The position numbers were made by a program, and so were the translations under genes. Of a stretch of DNA of 64,000 nt, positions 52,417 through 61,261 are shown one piece after another. Below the pieces are notes generated by a model, which saw only the letters and a program-made list of their open reading frames with translations, had not been told where the DNA came from and made no database searches. Origin of the DNA: CAVVNP01 sp963800235. Its GTDB lineage: Bacteria > Actinomycetota > Acidimicrobiia > Acidimicrobiales > Iamiaceae. Position 1 is the first letter of the stretch. Each line of letters opens with the position of its first letter. The stretch covers positions 992,001 through 1,056,000 of the forward strand of contig CAWDAD010000001.1 in assembly GCA_963800235.1 (NCBI GenBank). Direction: 5' to 3'.

Positions 52417-54873
52417 TCAGGCGGCGCGCTCTCGGACGACCCGGGCCACGTCGATGCGCCGGAGCGACCGGATGGCCGGGAGCTGCGACACCACGGCCGC
52501 GCCCAGCACCGCCACCACCGACAGCAGGACCGTCGGCCACGACAGCGACAGGTCGAAGCGGAACATGTCGCTCGAGAACGACTGCATGAACCACCGGGCC
52601 GACAGGTACCCGGCGACCAGCCCGAACGGGACCCCGAGCAGGGTGCTGGCCAGGTTCCCGACGGCCAGCACCCCGGCGATGCGGCGCAGGGGCACCCCGG
52701 CGGCGCGGAGGGTGGCCAGCTCGGTCGTGCGCTCGGCCACGTTGACGGTCATGGTCACGAAGATGGCGACGAAGGCGAGCACCCCGCCGAGCACCGTCAT
52801 CACGCCGATGAACACCCAGAACAGGCCGAGGTACTGCCCCACCTGCTGCTGGAGGGCCTGGGTGTCGGTGTAGGCGACCGCACCGGGCAGGGCGCTGATC
52901 CGCCGGCGGAGGGCGTGGCGGTCCGCCCCGGGCGAGAAGCGGGCCAGCACCAGGCTGGCGGTCGACGGCGACGAGCCGAGGGCCGTCGCCGCCACGGAAC
53001 GGTCGGCGTAGACGTAGGTGCCGAACGGCTCGTCGAGCAGGCCGGCGAGCGGCACGGTCGTGGTCGTCCCGTCCGACGCCCGCAGGGTGACCGGGTCACC
53101 GACCCGGACGTGCAGGCGCGAGGCCACGGCTTCGCCCGCCAGCACGCCCCGGCGGGGGAGGTCGATCCAGCCGCCCCCGGAGCGGTGGAAGCGGTGCATG
53201 GAGGTGCCGGGGGCGAACCCGACGACGCTGGTGGCGTAGGTGCGCGACCCCGAGCCGATGGTGACGGGTCCGGTCACCGCCGGCTCGGCCGCGGACACCC
53301 CGGGCAGCGCCCGCGCCCGGTCGAGCAGCGCCCCTTGCTGACCGGCCGGCACCACCACCTCGGCGTCGTCGCGGGTGATCTGGTCGAACTGCAGGTCGAG
53401 GCGCGCCCGCACGGTGTCGACCATCCCCCCGGAGGACAGCACCAGCACCAGCGCCAGCACGACGCCGACCACGGTGGCGAGCGTCCGGCGCCGGCTCCGG
53501 CCGACGTCGCGCAGCGCCATCCGCACCGACGCCGGCAACCATCGGGCGGCCGAGACCAGCCGGCTCCACGGCCCGGGACGGCCGGCGGCGCTGGCCGCGT
53601 GCACCCCGCGCATGGCCTCGGCCGGGGCGGTGCGCGACGCCGCCAACGCCGGTGCCGCTGCACCGAGCACCCCCACCACCACCCCGAAGGCGACGCCGAC
53701 GACCAGGCTGAGCGGTTGGTGGGCGACGACGGTGTCGGGCACGCCGATCGCCCCTGTGTAGGCGCGGGTGATGGCGGTCGTGGCGGCCACGCCGAGCACG
53801 ACACCCGGCACCGCGCCGGTCAGACCGGCGGCCAGGCCCTCGACCAGGTAGTGCAGCACCACCGGTCCGCGGCGGGCGCCGCCGGCCAGCAGCATGGCGA
53901 TCACCGGCTTCTCGCCGAGCACCCGGCGGGTGAGCACCACGTAGGCGGCGATGGCGGCGGCGGTGAGGAAGAGGGCGGGGAAGGCGATCGAGAGCTCCTC
54001 GAACCCGCTGATGTCCTCCTGCAGGGTGCTGTTCGACGGCTGCTCGGCGCGGGTCGCGACGTCGGACGCGCCCGCTCGGCGGGCCTGGGCCTCGACCGAG
54101 GCGAGGGCGTCGCCGCGGCGGCCGGCGGGGGTGAGCAGGACCAGGGCCTGGTTCGGCGCGTCGGTCCCGGCCAGCTGCCGGGCCAGCGCCTCGGGGGCGA
54201 AGACGACGGCGAAGCTGTCGGGATCGGTCACCGTGTCCTGCCGGCTCCGGGCCGGCCACAGGTACTCGGCCGAGTCGACCACCCCGAGCACCTGGAGCGT
54301 CCGGCCACCGGCGGTGACGGTGGCGCCCGGGCCGAGGTGGAAGTGGTCGGCGGCGTGCCGTTCGAGCAGGACGCCGTCGGGTCGGTCGGGCCGCAGGTAG
54401 GTGCCGTCGGTGACCCCGACCCGGTCGACCGCGGGCTGGCCGGCCGCCGGGAGCCCGACGACCCGCCCGTACAGCTCGGTTCCGGCGACGATCATGGGCA
54501 CGTCGGCCTGGGTCCGGGTGACCGCCGCCGCCACCCCCGGGGCGGAGGACGCCTGCCGGGCCAGCGCGCCGACGTCGCCGCCGGTGACGGTGAGGTCGGC
54601 GAAGGCGAGTCGGCGGTAGGTCTGGCCGTAGGAGTCCTGCAGGTTGTGGAAGGCGTCGAAGGACGCCACGAACAGGGCCACCCCGAGCAGCACCGCCACC
54701 GCCACCGCCACGAACTGCGTGGCCTGGCGCCGCAGGTCGCGCCGGGCCTTGCGGACCAGGATCCGGGTGGGGAGGTGGGGAGCCGCCCGTCGCTGGCCGC
54801 CGGCGGCGGCGGCCGACCGGGCGGACGGGGAGCGGTCGACCGCCTCGTCCGATCGGGGGCGGCCCGTGGTCAC
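52417..54873 (-). CDS. FtsX-like ABC transporter permease (MacB/LolE type)
   Basis: 818 aa with two FtsX-type modules. Four helices follow the N-terminal extracellular domain, with a second large extracellular domain in the middle. Characteristic pieces are FVAVAVAVLLGVALFVASFDAF, RRTLATVVGVVLALVLVLSSGGM and the C-terminal TTELATLRAAGVPLRRIAGVLAVGNL. GTG 54873 overlaps the ATPase stop (GTGA, 54870-54873). It probably moves lipids or lipoproteins out of the membrane. Confidence 0.92.
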   Translation of the reverse strand: MTTGRPRSDEAVDRSPSARSAAAAGGQRRAAPHLPTRILVRKARRDLRRQATQFVAVAVAVLLGVALFVASFDAFHNLQDSYGQTYRRLAFADLTVTGGDVGALARQASSAPGVAAAVTRTQADVPMIVAGTELYGRVVGLPAAGQPAVDRVGVTDGTYLRPDRPDGVLLERHAADHFHLGPGATVTAGGRTLQVLGVVDSAEYLWPARSRQDTVTDPDSFAVVFAPEALARQLAGTDAPNQALVLLTPAGRRGDALASVEAQARRAGASDVATRAEQPSNSTLQEDISGFEELSIAFPALFLTAAAIAAYVVLTRRVLGEKPVIAMLLAGGARRGPVVLHYLVEGLAAGLTGAVPGVVLGVAATTAITRAYTGAIGVPDTVVAHQPLSLVVGVAFGVVVGVLGAAAPALAASRTAPAEAMRGVHAASAAGRPGPWSRLVSAARWLPASVRMALRDVGRSRRRTLATVVGVVLALVLVLSSGGMVDTVRARLDLQFDQITRDDAEVVVPAGQQGALLDRARALPGVSAAEPAVTGPVTIGSGSRTYATSVVGFAPGTSMHRFHRSGGGWIDLPRRGVLAGEAVASRLHVRVGDPVTLRASDGTTTTVPLAGLLDEPFGTYVYADRSVAATALGSSPSTASLVLARFSPGADRHALRRRISALPGAVAYTDTQALQQQVGQYLGLFWVFIGVMTVLGGVLAFVAIFVTMTVNVAERTTELATLRAAGVPLRRIAGVLAVGNLASTLLGVPFGLVAGYLSARWFMQSFSSDMFRFDLSLSWPTVLLSVVAVLGAAVVSQLPAIRSLRRIDVARVVRERAA

Positions 54874-55661
54874 CACGTCAGCGACGACGGCTCGACCGGT
54901 GCGGCGTTGGGCTCGACCGACTCGATCCGGCCGTTGCTCACGTGGACGACGGCGTCGGCCATGGCGGCGAGGGCGGCGTTGTGGGTGACCATCACCACGG
55001 TCCGGCCGGCCCGACCGCTGGCGGCCAGCAGCTCGAGCACCCGGCGCCCGGTGTCGAGGTCGAGGGCGCCGGTCGGCTCGTCGCACAGCAGCAGGTCGGG
55101 GTCGGTGGCCAGCGCCCGGGCCACCGCCACCCGCTGCTGCTGGCCGCCGGAGAGCTGGGCGGGGAAGTGGTCGCCCCGGTCGCCGAGGTCGACGGCGTCG
55201 AGCAGGGCCGCCACGCCGTCGCGATCGCCCCGCCCGGTGAGCTCGACCATGACCTCGACGTTCTCGGCCGCGGTCAGGGTCGGGATCAGGTTGAAGAACT
55301 GGAACACGAAGCCGACGTGCTCGCGGCGGAAGTCGGCCAGCGACGACACGTCCCGCCCGCCGATGTCGACGCCGGCCACCTCGAGCGTGCCGGTGGTGGC
55401 CTCCTCGATGCCCCCGACGAGGTTGAGCAGCGTGGTCTTGCCCGAACCGCTCGGCCCGAGCACCACCACGAGCTGGCCCGGGTCGATGTCGAGGTCGACG
55501 TCGTGCAGCGCCCGGACCTCGGCCTCGCCCTGCCCGTAGGACTTGCCGACCCCCCGCAGCCGGACCCCGCCCCGCCGCCGACCGGTGCCCGCCCCGCCCA
55601 CCGCATCCGTCGTGCCGGCGGCACCGGTCGTGCCGGTGCCGGTCGTGCCGGTGCCGGTCAT
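54870..55661 (-). CDS. ABC transporter ATPase, LolD/MacB type
   Basis: 263 aa. Walker A is GPSGSGKT, the Q-loop is FQFFNLIPTLTAAENV, the signature is LSGGQQQR and Walker B is LLLCDEPTGALD. The N-terminus is a low-complexity Thr/Gly stretch (TGTGTTGTGTTG). Its start overlaps the tetR stop (ATGA, 55658-55661). It energises the FtsX-type permease that follows. Confidence 0.94.
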   Translation of the reverse strand: MTGTGTTGTGTTGAAGTTDAVGGAGTGRRRGGVRLRGVGKSYGQGEAEVRALHDVDLDIDPGQLVVVLGPSGSGKTTLLNLVGGIEEATTGTLEVAGVDIGGRDVSSLADFRREHVGFVFQFFNLIPTLTAAENVEVMVELTGRGDRDGVAALLDAVDLGDRGDHFPAQLSGGQQQRVAVARALATDPDLLLCDEPTGALDLDTGRRVLELLAASGRAGRTVVMVTHNAALAAMADAVVHVSNGRIESVEPNAAPVEPSSLTW

Positions 55662-56338
55662 CGGCTCCGGCCGCCTCGGCCGGACGGGCGGGCCCGCCCC
55701 GGGCTCGCAGCTCGGTCCCGCCCGGGGAGCGCCAGCCCGGCGATCAGCGTCGGGGCGAGGGCGGTGACGTCGAAGTCGGGCGTGATGAGCCGGTGCAGGA
55801 AGGCACCGTCCAACGCCGCCGCCAGTGTCGCCGCGGAGCCGGCCGGGTCGGCGGCGCCGGCCTCGGTCAGGCGCTCGGCGATGGCGGCGCGGAACCCGGC
55901 GAGGGCGGCGTCGAGGTCGGCCCGCAGCTCGTGGTCGCGGGTCGCCGCCAGCATCGTCTCGTAGAGCACGACGACGTGGTCGGCGTCGGGGTCGAGGGCG
56001 GCCAGCGCGTCGAGGCAGCGCCGCACCCCGTCGGCCGGGTCGTCGGCGCCGAGCAGCACCGCGGTGGGCGGCTCGGTCTGGGCCAGGAGCACCGCCAGCG
56101 CCGCCTCCCGGCGCAGGGCCGCCATCGAGGCGAAGTGGTAGTGGACGAGCGCCGGGTTGACCCCGGCGATGGCGGCGACCTGCCGGGTGGTGACCGACCC
56201 CCAGCCGTGGCTGGCGATGGCCCGGGCGGCGGCGTCGAGCAGCCGGCGGCGGGTGCCCGACGCCGGACCGGACGGCTCCGGGTCCGACGGCACCCCGTCC
56301 GGCTCGACCCTCGCCGGTTGGGCGTTCGCCTTGGGCAT
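55658..56338 (-). CDS. TetR-family transcriptional regulator
   Basis: 226 aa. The HTH is RRLLDAAARAIASHGWGSVTTRQVAAIAGVNPALVHYHF, near residues 30-68, followed by an all-helical ligand domain. Its ATG is inside a TTGGGC-N4-GCCCAA palindrome, suggesting direct autorepression. It heads the overlapping tetR-ATPase-permease operon and probably controls the exporter. Confidence 0.93.
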   Translation of the reverse strand: MPKANAQPARVEPDGVPSDPEPSGPASGTRRRLLDAAARAIASHGWGSVTTRQVAAIAGVNPALVHYHFASMAALRREAALAVLLAQTEPPTAVLLGADDPADGVRRCLDALAALDPDADHVVVLYETMLAATRDHELRADLDAALAGFRAAIAERLTEAGAADPAGSAATLAAALDGAFLHRLITPDFDVTALAPTLIAGLALPGRDRAASPGRARPSGRGGRSR

Positions 56339-56346
56339 GCGCCCAA
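56331..56346 (-). promoter_or_regulatory. Putative TetR operator over the start codon
   Basis: The palindrome TTGGGC-N4-GCCCAA has 6-bp arms that cover the ATG of tetR (56336-56338). A bound dimer would block transcription or translation start of the operon. Confidence 0.5.
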
Positions 56347-56454
56347 AGGTAGCTCGTGGGCCGCGGGCGTGGGGCGGTCGCCGCGCCGCCGGGCTCGCGC
56401 CGCACGCCGCAGGTGGTCCCACGGCCCCGCCGGACCAGGACGCAGCCGGGCCCG

Positions 56455-57330
56455 TCAGGCGGCCGGGGCGGCCATGCGGTCGACCAGGCCGCGCAGGCGG
56501 TCGTGCAGCTCGTCGGCCGGGCGGTTCACCCGGGCACCGTGGCCGGGCAGCACCCAGGAGAAGCGGGCGACGTCGGCCAGGCGGGCGAGGGAACGACGCT
56601 GCTCGGTCCACGAGTACCAGCACGCGCCCCGGAAGGCGAGGAGGTCGCCGCGGCCGTGGCTCCACGCCAGCGAGTCACCGGTGAACGCCCAGCGCCGGTC
56701 GACCACGAACACCACCGAGCCACGGGTGTGGCCCGGCACCGGGACGGCCAGCACCCCGTCGTCGGTGCCCACCGCCACCGGGGCGGTCCCCTCGATCAGG
56801 TCGGTGGCGTACGGCGCCGCCGACCGGTCGTCCTCGTGGATCCAGACCCGGGCGCCGTAGCGGTCGGCCCACCGGTCGGCGTCGGCCACGTCGTCGCGAT
56901 GGGTGAGCAGCACGTGGCCCACGCCGCCGAGGTCGTCGACCGCCGACCGCAGCCGCCGGTCGTGCACCGGCGCGTCGATCAGCAGGTTCCCCGACGGACG
57001 CTCCACCAGGTAGCTCGACGCCCCGAACGACGACTCCGCGGTGTGGCCGAGGTCGTGGACGGGCCCGTCGAGGCGGTCGGGGTAGGTCGGCCCGGGGCGG
57101 GGTCGCCGGGGCGAGCGGCCGATCGAGGCGGTCGGGCAGGCGTCGGCGGCCAACCAGGCCCGGTGCTCGCCGTCGGCACCGGACGGCTGGGCGACGACGA
57201 CCGACTGGTCGGGTCGGGCCCCGAACAGCTCGGGGACGACCTCGCGGCAGGTGCCGCAGTCGATGCACCGGGTGTCCACGAACCACGGACCGTCGGCGTT
57301 GGCGGGGTGGCGCTGGTCGAGACGGGCCAC
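56455..57330 (-). CDS. Ferredoxin-MBL-fold hydrolase fusion
   Basis: 291 aa. The N-terminal about 75 residues are a small ferredoxin-type cluster domain (DTRCIDCGTCREVVPELF, then ADACPTASIG), enough Cys for a 3Fe-4S or 4Fe-4S cluster. The rest is a metallo-beta-lactamase fold with LLTHRDDVADAD (metal motif), VPGHTRGSVVFVVD and FTGDSL. GTG 57330 has TAGCGT 6 nt upstream. The substrate is unknown, and the cluster may shuttle electrons to the metal site or be structural. Confidence 0.9.
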   Translation of the reverse strand: MARLDQRHPANADGPWFVDTRCIDCGTCREVVPELFGARPDQSVVVAQPSGADGEHRAWLAADACPTASIGRSPRRPRPGPTYPDRLDGPVHDLGHTAESSFGASSYLVERPSGNLLIDAPVHDRRLRSAVDDLGGVGHVLLTHRDDVADADRWADRYGARVWIHEDDRSAAPYATDLIEGTAPVAVGTDDGVLAVPVPGHTRGSVVFVVDRRWAFTGDSLAWSHGRGDLLAFRGACWYSWTEQRRSLARLADVARFSWVLPGHGARVNRPADELHDRLRGLVDRMAAPAA

Positions 57331-57368
57331 GCCCGCACGCTACCGACGACCGTCGGTGGACCGGCGGG

Positions 57369-58934
57369 TCAGGCGGGGGCGGGCGAGCCGTCGTCGGCGC
57401 CCACGGCCGACCCGTCACCGGCCCCACCACCGGCCCCGTCCGGCACCGGCTGGTCGACCGCCGGGAGGCGCAGCACGAAGCTGGCGCCGCCGCCGTCCTC
57501 GTGCCGGTCGGCGGCGGTGGCGACCCCGCCGTGCTCGGCGGCGATGCCGGCGACGATCGACAGCCCGAGCCCGGAGCCGGCCCCGACCCGCGCCCGGTCG
57601 GCCTGCCAGAACCGGTCGAAGACGTGGGCCAGCGCCTCCTCGTCGAGGCCGGGCCCGTGGTCGCGCACCTCCAGGGTGGCGGTGCCGCCGTCCCGGCGGA
57701 CGACCAGCTCGATCGGCGTCCCGCCGGGGGTGTGGCGCAGGGCGTTGGTGACCAGGTTGGCCACCGCCTGGTGGAGCAGGTCACCGTCGCCGACCACCAC
57801 GGCCGGCTCCGGCGCGTCGAGGGTGACCGCCCGGGTCGGGTCGACGGCGACGGCGTCGCTGCAGGCGTCGGCGGCCACCACCGCCAGGTCGACGGGCCGC
57901 AGCTCCGCCGGGCGGGTCTGGTCGAGCCGGGCCAGGAGCAGCAGGTCCTCGACGAGCGCCTTCATCCGGGCCGACTCCTGCTCGATGCGGCGCATGATGA
58001 CCTCGAGGTCGAGCTCCGGGCCGTCCCCGTCGGCACCGGGGGCGGCGGGCCCGGCACCGGGCACCGCCGACCGGGCGGCGGCCAGCCGGAAGAGCTCGGC
58101 GAAGCCCTGGATCGAGGTCAGCGGCGTCCGCAGCTCGTGGGAGGCGTCGGCCAGGAACTGGCGCAGGCGCTGCTCGGTCTCCTCCCGCTCCTGGAACGCC
58201 TCCTCCAGCTCGCCGAGCATGGTGTTGACCGCCAGCCCGAGCTGGCCGACCTCGGTGCGGTCGTCGGCCGGACCCACCCGACGGGACAGGTCGCCCGAGG
58301 TGATCGACCGGGTCGCCGCCGACATGTGCTCGAGCGGCCGGAGGCCCCGTCGCAGCACGAACCAGGCGCCGACCGCCAGCACCAGCAGCAGGCCGGCGGC
58401 GGTCGAGGCCTCGATCAGCACCAGCGAGTGGAGCGGCTCGGTGACGGCGGTGAGCGGCACGGCCACCACCACCACGGCACCGGCAGGGCGGTCGGCGGCG
58501 GCCACGAAGACCCGCCAGCGGGTGGAGCCCGACGCCGAGCCGGTGCTGAAGGTGCGCCCCACGTGCACGTCGGCGGCGTGGATCTGCGGGCGGTTCGAGG
58601 TGCTCGAGAGCTTGATGCTGGCCAGCACGGTGCCCGAGGAGCTCCGGAGCTGGGCGTAGGTGTCGAACGGGACCAGGTCCGGCGGGCCGCCGCCCTGCCG
58701 CTGCCCGCCGCCCTCGTTGGGGTTGTCCGGGTTCCCGATCGACGGGCTGCCGTCGTCGAGGCCGCCGGCCTGGCGCAGCCGGCCGGTGACGAGCGGCGCC
58801 GCGTTCCGGAGCTGCTGGTCGAGCTGGTCGTACTGCGAGCGGGCGTACAGCGTGTAGACGCCGAGGCCGAGCGCAGCCAGACCCGCCGCGACCAGCACGG
58901 TCAGCGCGACGACCAGGCGGAGCCGGAGCGTCAT
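57369..58934 (-). CDS. Membrane sensor histidine kinase
   Basis: 521 aa. Membrane helix 1 is at about 5-27, followed by an external sensor of about 130 residues, then helix 2 (LIEASTAAGLLLVLAVGAWFVL) and a HAMP linker (RGLRPLEHMSAATRSITSGDLSRRV). The phosphoacceptor His is in FLADASHELRTPLTSIQGF. The N, G1 and F/G2 boxes (NLVTNALRHTPGG; DHGPGLDEE; FDRFWQADRARVGAGSGLGLSIV) are intact. It is divergent from the frameshifted response regulator, its likely partner. Confidence 0.94.
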   Translation of the reverse strand: MTLRLRLVVALTVLVAAGLAALGLGVYTLYARSQYDQLDQQLRNAAPLVTGRLRQAGGLDDGSPSIGNPDNPNEGGGQRQGGGPPDLVPFDTYAQLRSSSGTVLASIKLSSTSNRPQIHAADVHVGRTFSTGSASGSTRWRVFVAAADRPAGAVVVVAVPLTAVTEPLHSLVLIEASTAAGLLLVLAVGAWFVLRRGLRPLEHMSAATRSITSGDLSRRVGPADDRTEVGQLGLAVNTMLGELEEAFQEREETEQRLRQFLADASHELRTPLTSIQGFAELFRLAAARSAVPGAGPAAPGADGDGPELDLEVIMRRIEQESARMKALVEDLLLLARLDQTRPAELRPVDLAVVAADACSDAVAVDPTRAVTLDAPEPAVVVGDGDLLHQAVANLVTNALRHTPGGTPIELVVRRDGGTATLEVRDHGPGLDEEALAHVFDRFWQADRARVGAGSGLGLSIVAGIAAEHGGVATAADRHEDGGGASFVLRLPAVDQPVPDGAGGGAGDGSAVGADDGSPAPA

Positions 58935-59069
58935 CGCCGGCGATGATGGCACCCCCACCTTGGAGGAGGCTCAGAGCCGCCGGGTCGGGGAGGCGAGGCC
59001 CGTCCCCGGAGGGTCCGACCTAACCGTCCGGCCGCCGTAGGTTGGCCCGGTCCGCACCGAGGAGGTTCC

Positions 59070-59789
59070 GTGCCCGACCGCGAGACCAGGCAGCCGTTGG
59101 TGCTCGTCGTCGACGACGAGGAGCACATCACCGAGATGGTGGCCATGGCCCTGCGCTATGAACGGCTTCGACGTCGACCGGGCCGGCACCGGGCGGGAGG
59201 CGCTCGACCACGTGGCCGCCCGGCGGCCCGACCTGCTGGTCCTCGACGTCATGCTCCCCGACCTCGACGGCTTCGAGGTGGCCCGTCGGCTCCGCCGCGA
59301 CGCGGGGGCCACGGGCGCCGTCCCCGTCATCTTCCTGACCGCCCGCGACACCACCGACGACAAGGTCGAGGGGCTCCGGCTGGGCAGCGACGACTACGTC
59401 ACCAAGCCGTTCAGCATCGAGGAGCTGGTCGAGCGGGTGAAGGCGGTGCTGCGCCGCACGTCGGGGACGGGTCCCGGCGACCGGCGCCTGGCCTACGCCG
59501 ACCTGGAGCTGGACGAGGACACCCGCGACGTGTGGCGGGCGGGTCGGCTGGTCGACCTGACCCGGACCGAGTACGACCTCCTGCACTACCTGCTCAGCAA
59601 CGCCCGCCGGGTGCTCACCCGCGACCAGATCCTCGAGCACGTCTGGGACATACAACTTCGTCGGGCAACGCCAGCGTGCTCGAGACCTACATCAGCTACC
59701 TGCGCCACAAGATCGACGACGTCGATCCCCCGCTCATCCACACGGTCCGCGGTGTCGGCTACACGCTCCGCCTCCCCCGCGAGGCGTAG
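59070..59789 (+). pseudogene. OmpR/PhoB-type response regulator, frameshifted here
   Basis: The receiver domain starts VLVVDDEEHITEMVAMALRYE and continues in another frame as GFDVDRAGTGREALDHV, then LLVLDVMLPDLDG (phosphoacceptor Asp) and VTKPF. The winged-helix DNA-binding domain then passes to a third and first frame, ending ASVLETYISYLRHKIDDV and VGYTLRLPREA. Three single extra bases explain everything: near 59163, at 59650 and within 59663-59665. Corrected length is about 238 aa, and the sequence is otherwise perfect. TAGGTT and a GAGGAGG ribosome-binding site precede the GTG. Confidence 0.9.
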
Positions 59790-59909
59790 CCGTGGTGCAC
59801 CGGGAAGTCGGCGCGAAGTCCATGGGTCCTCCAAGCCGGCTCTGAGCTTCGGCGCCGATCGTCGTCCCCATCGCCGGGACCACCCCGGTCCGGCCAAGGA
59901 GCGACACCG

Positions 59910-60305
59910 ATGGACGACGACCTCTTCCCCACCTCGGACGACCCCTACGGCGTCCGGGACCCGTCCGGCCGGGCCCGGCCGACCTCGGCTTCCTCCCCCT
60001 CCCCCCGGCCGGGCCCGGCCGGCCGGCGCCGCCGGCCCCACCCCGCCCGGCGCACCCGGCGAGCGGTCGGGGCGGCCAGCGCGGCCGGGGCCCTGGTGCT
60101 GGCCGGCGGCCTGGCCCTCCACGCCAACGCCACCGCCGCGGGCACCACCCCGGCCACCAGCTCGACGACGCCCGCCTCCTCGGTCACCACCTCCTCCGGC
60201 ACGGGGTCCAGCTCCACCAGCGCGACGTCCAACCGGTCGAGCAGCACCTCCGCCACCGCCTCGACCCCGTCGGGCCCGTCGCAGAGCGCCAGCCATGGCA
60301 GCTGA
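59910..60305 (+). CDS. Small membrane protein with Ser/Thr-rich tail
   Basis: 131 aa. A charged Arg/Pro-rich N-terminus (RRRRPHPARRTRRA) is followed by one helix (VGAASAAGALVLAGGLALHA, about 52-71) and an outside Ser/Thr/Ala tail with no predicted fold. AAGGAG lies 8 nt before the ATG. It overlaps apbE by 11 nt. It may be a small partner of the ApbE/ferric-reductase pair, but no FMN-binding domain is seen. Confidence 0.7.
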   Translation: MDDDLFPTSDDPYGVRDPSGRARPTSASSPSPRPGPAGRRRRPHPARRTRRAVGAASAAGALVLAGGLALHANATAAGTTPATSSTTPASSVTTSSGTGSSSTSATSNRSSSTSATASTPSGPSQSASHGS

Positions 60306-61261
60306 GCTCCGCTTCCGCGCCATGGGCAGCGACGCCCACCTGCTGGTGGTGGGTGGCCACCCGAGCCTGTCCGAGCAGGGCCGTCGCCGGATCGACGACC
60401 TCGAGCGGCGCTGGAGCCGCTTCGTCCCCGACAGCGAGGTCAGCCGCCTGACCCGCAACGCCGGCACGCCGGTGACGGTCTCCGAGGACACCGTGGCCCT
60501 CGTCCGCCGGGCCATCGAGGCCTGGTACCTGACCGGCGGGAGCTTCGACCCGACCGTGCTCGAGGCGGTGGTCCGGGCCGGCTACGACCGGCCGTTCGAG
60601 GACCTGGCCGCCCCCCCGACGACCCCGTCGGACGCCGGACCCGACGCACCCGGGTCGACGGTCGCCGCCTGGAGCCCGCTGCTCGCCGGCTGCGTCGACA
60701 TCGACGTCGCCGGCACGGCGGTGCGCCTCCCCGCCGGCCTGGGCTTCGACCCGGGCGGCATCGGCAAGGGCCTGGCCGCCGACCTGGTGGCCGGCGAGCT
60801 CCTGGCCGCCGGCGCCGAGGGCGTGCTCGTCAACCTCGGCGGCGACCTGCGCGTCACCGGGTCCAGCCCGACCGGCGACGGCTGGACCCTCGACGTCGAG
60901 CACCCGGCCGCCTCCGCCCCCCTCGCCCGGATCGGCCTGGTCGACGGCGGGGTCGCCACCTCGACCACCCTGCTCCGCCGCTGGACCCTCGACGGCGTCG
61001 AGCGCCAGCACCTGATCGACCCGGTGACCGCCGAACCCACCACCAGCGACCTGGTCCTGGCCACGGTCGTCGCCGCCGAGGCGTGGCAGGCCGAGGTCGC
61101 TGGCCAAGTCCGTCCTCCTCCGGGGCGCCGCCCACCCCTTCGACCTGATCGACGGCGAGGGGGCCGAGGCGCTGGCGGTCACCGACGACGGCCGGGTGCT
61201 CACCTCCGAGGGCTTCGACGCCTTCCTCGGCGGCATCCCGGCCAGGGAGGTCGTCCGATGA
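60295..61261 (+). pseudogene. apbE: FAD:protein FMN transferase ApbE, one frameshift here
   Basis: ApbE attaches FMN to Thr/Ser of partner proteins, or acts as a Mg-FAD hydrolase. Seen in frame 1: FRAMGSDAHLLVVGG, SRFVPDSEVSRLTRNAG, GLGFDPGGIGKGLAADLV, VNLGGDLRVTGSS and DGGVATSTTLLRRW. After AWQAEV one extra base near 61099 moves the rest (LAKSVLLRGAAHPFDLID to GIPAREVVR) into the next frame. The TGA overlaps the next gene's ATG (ATGA, 61258-61261), which confirms the true end. Corrected length is about 321 aa. ATG 60295 is used. Confidence 0.88.
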
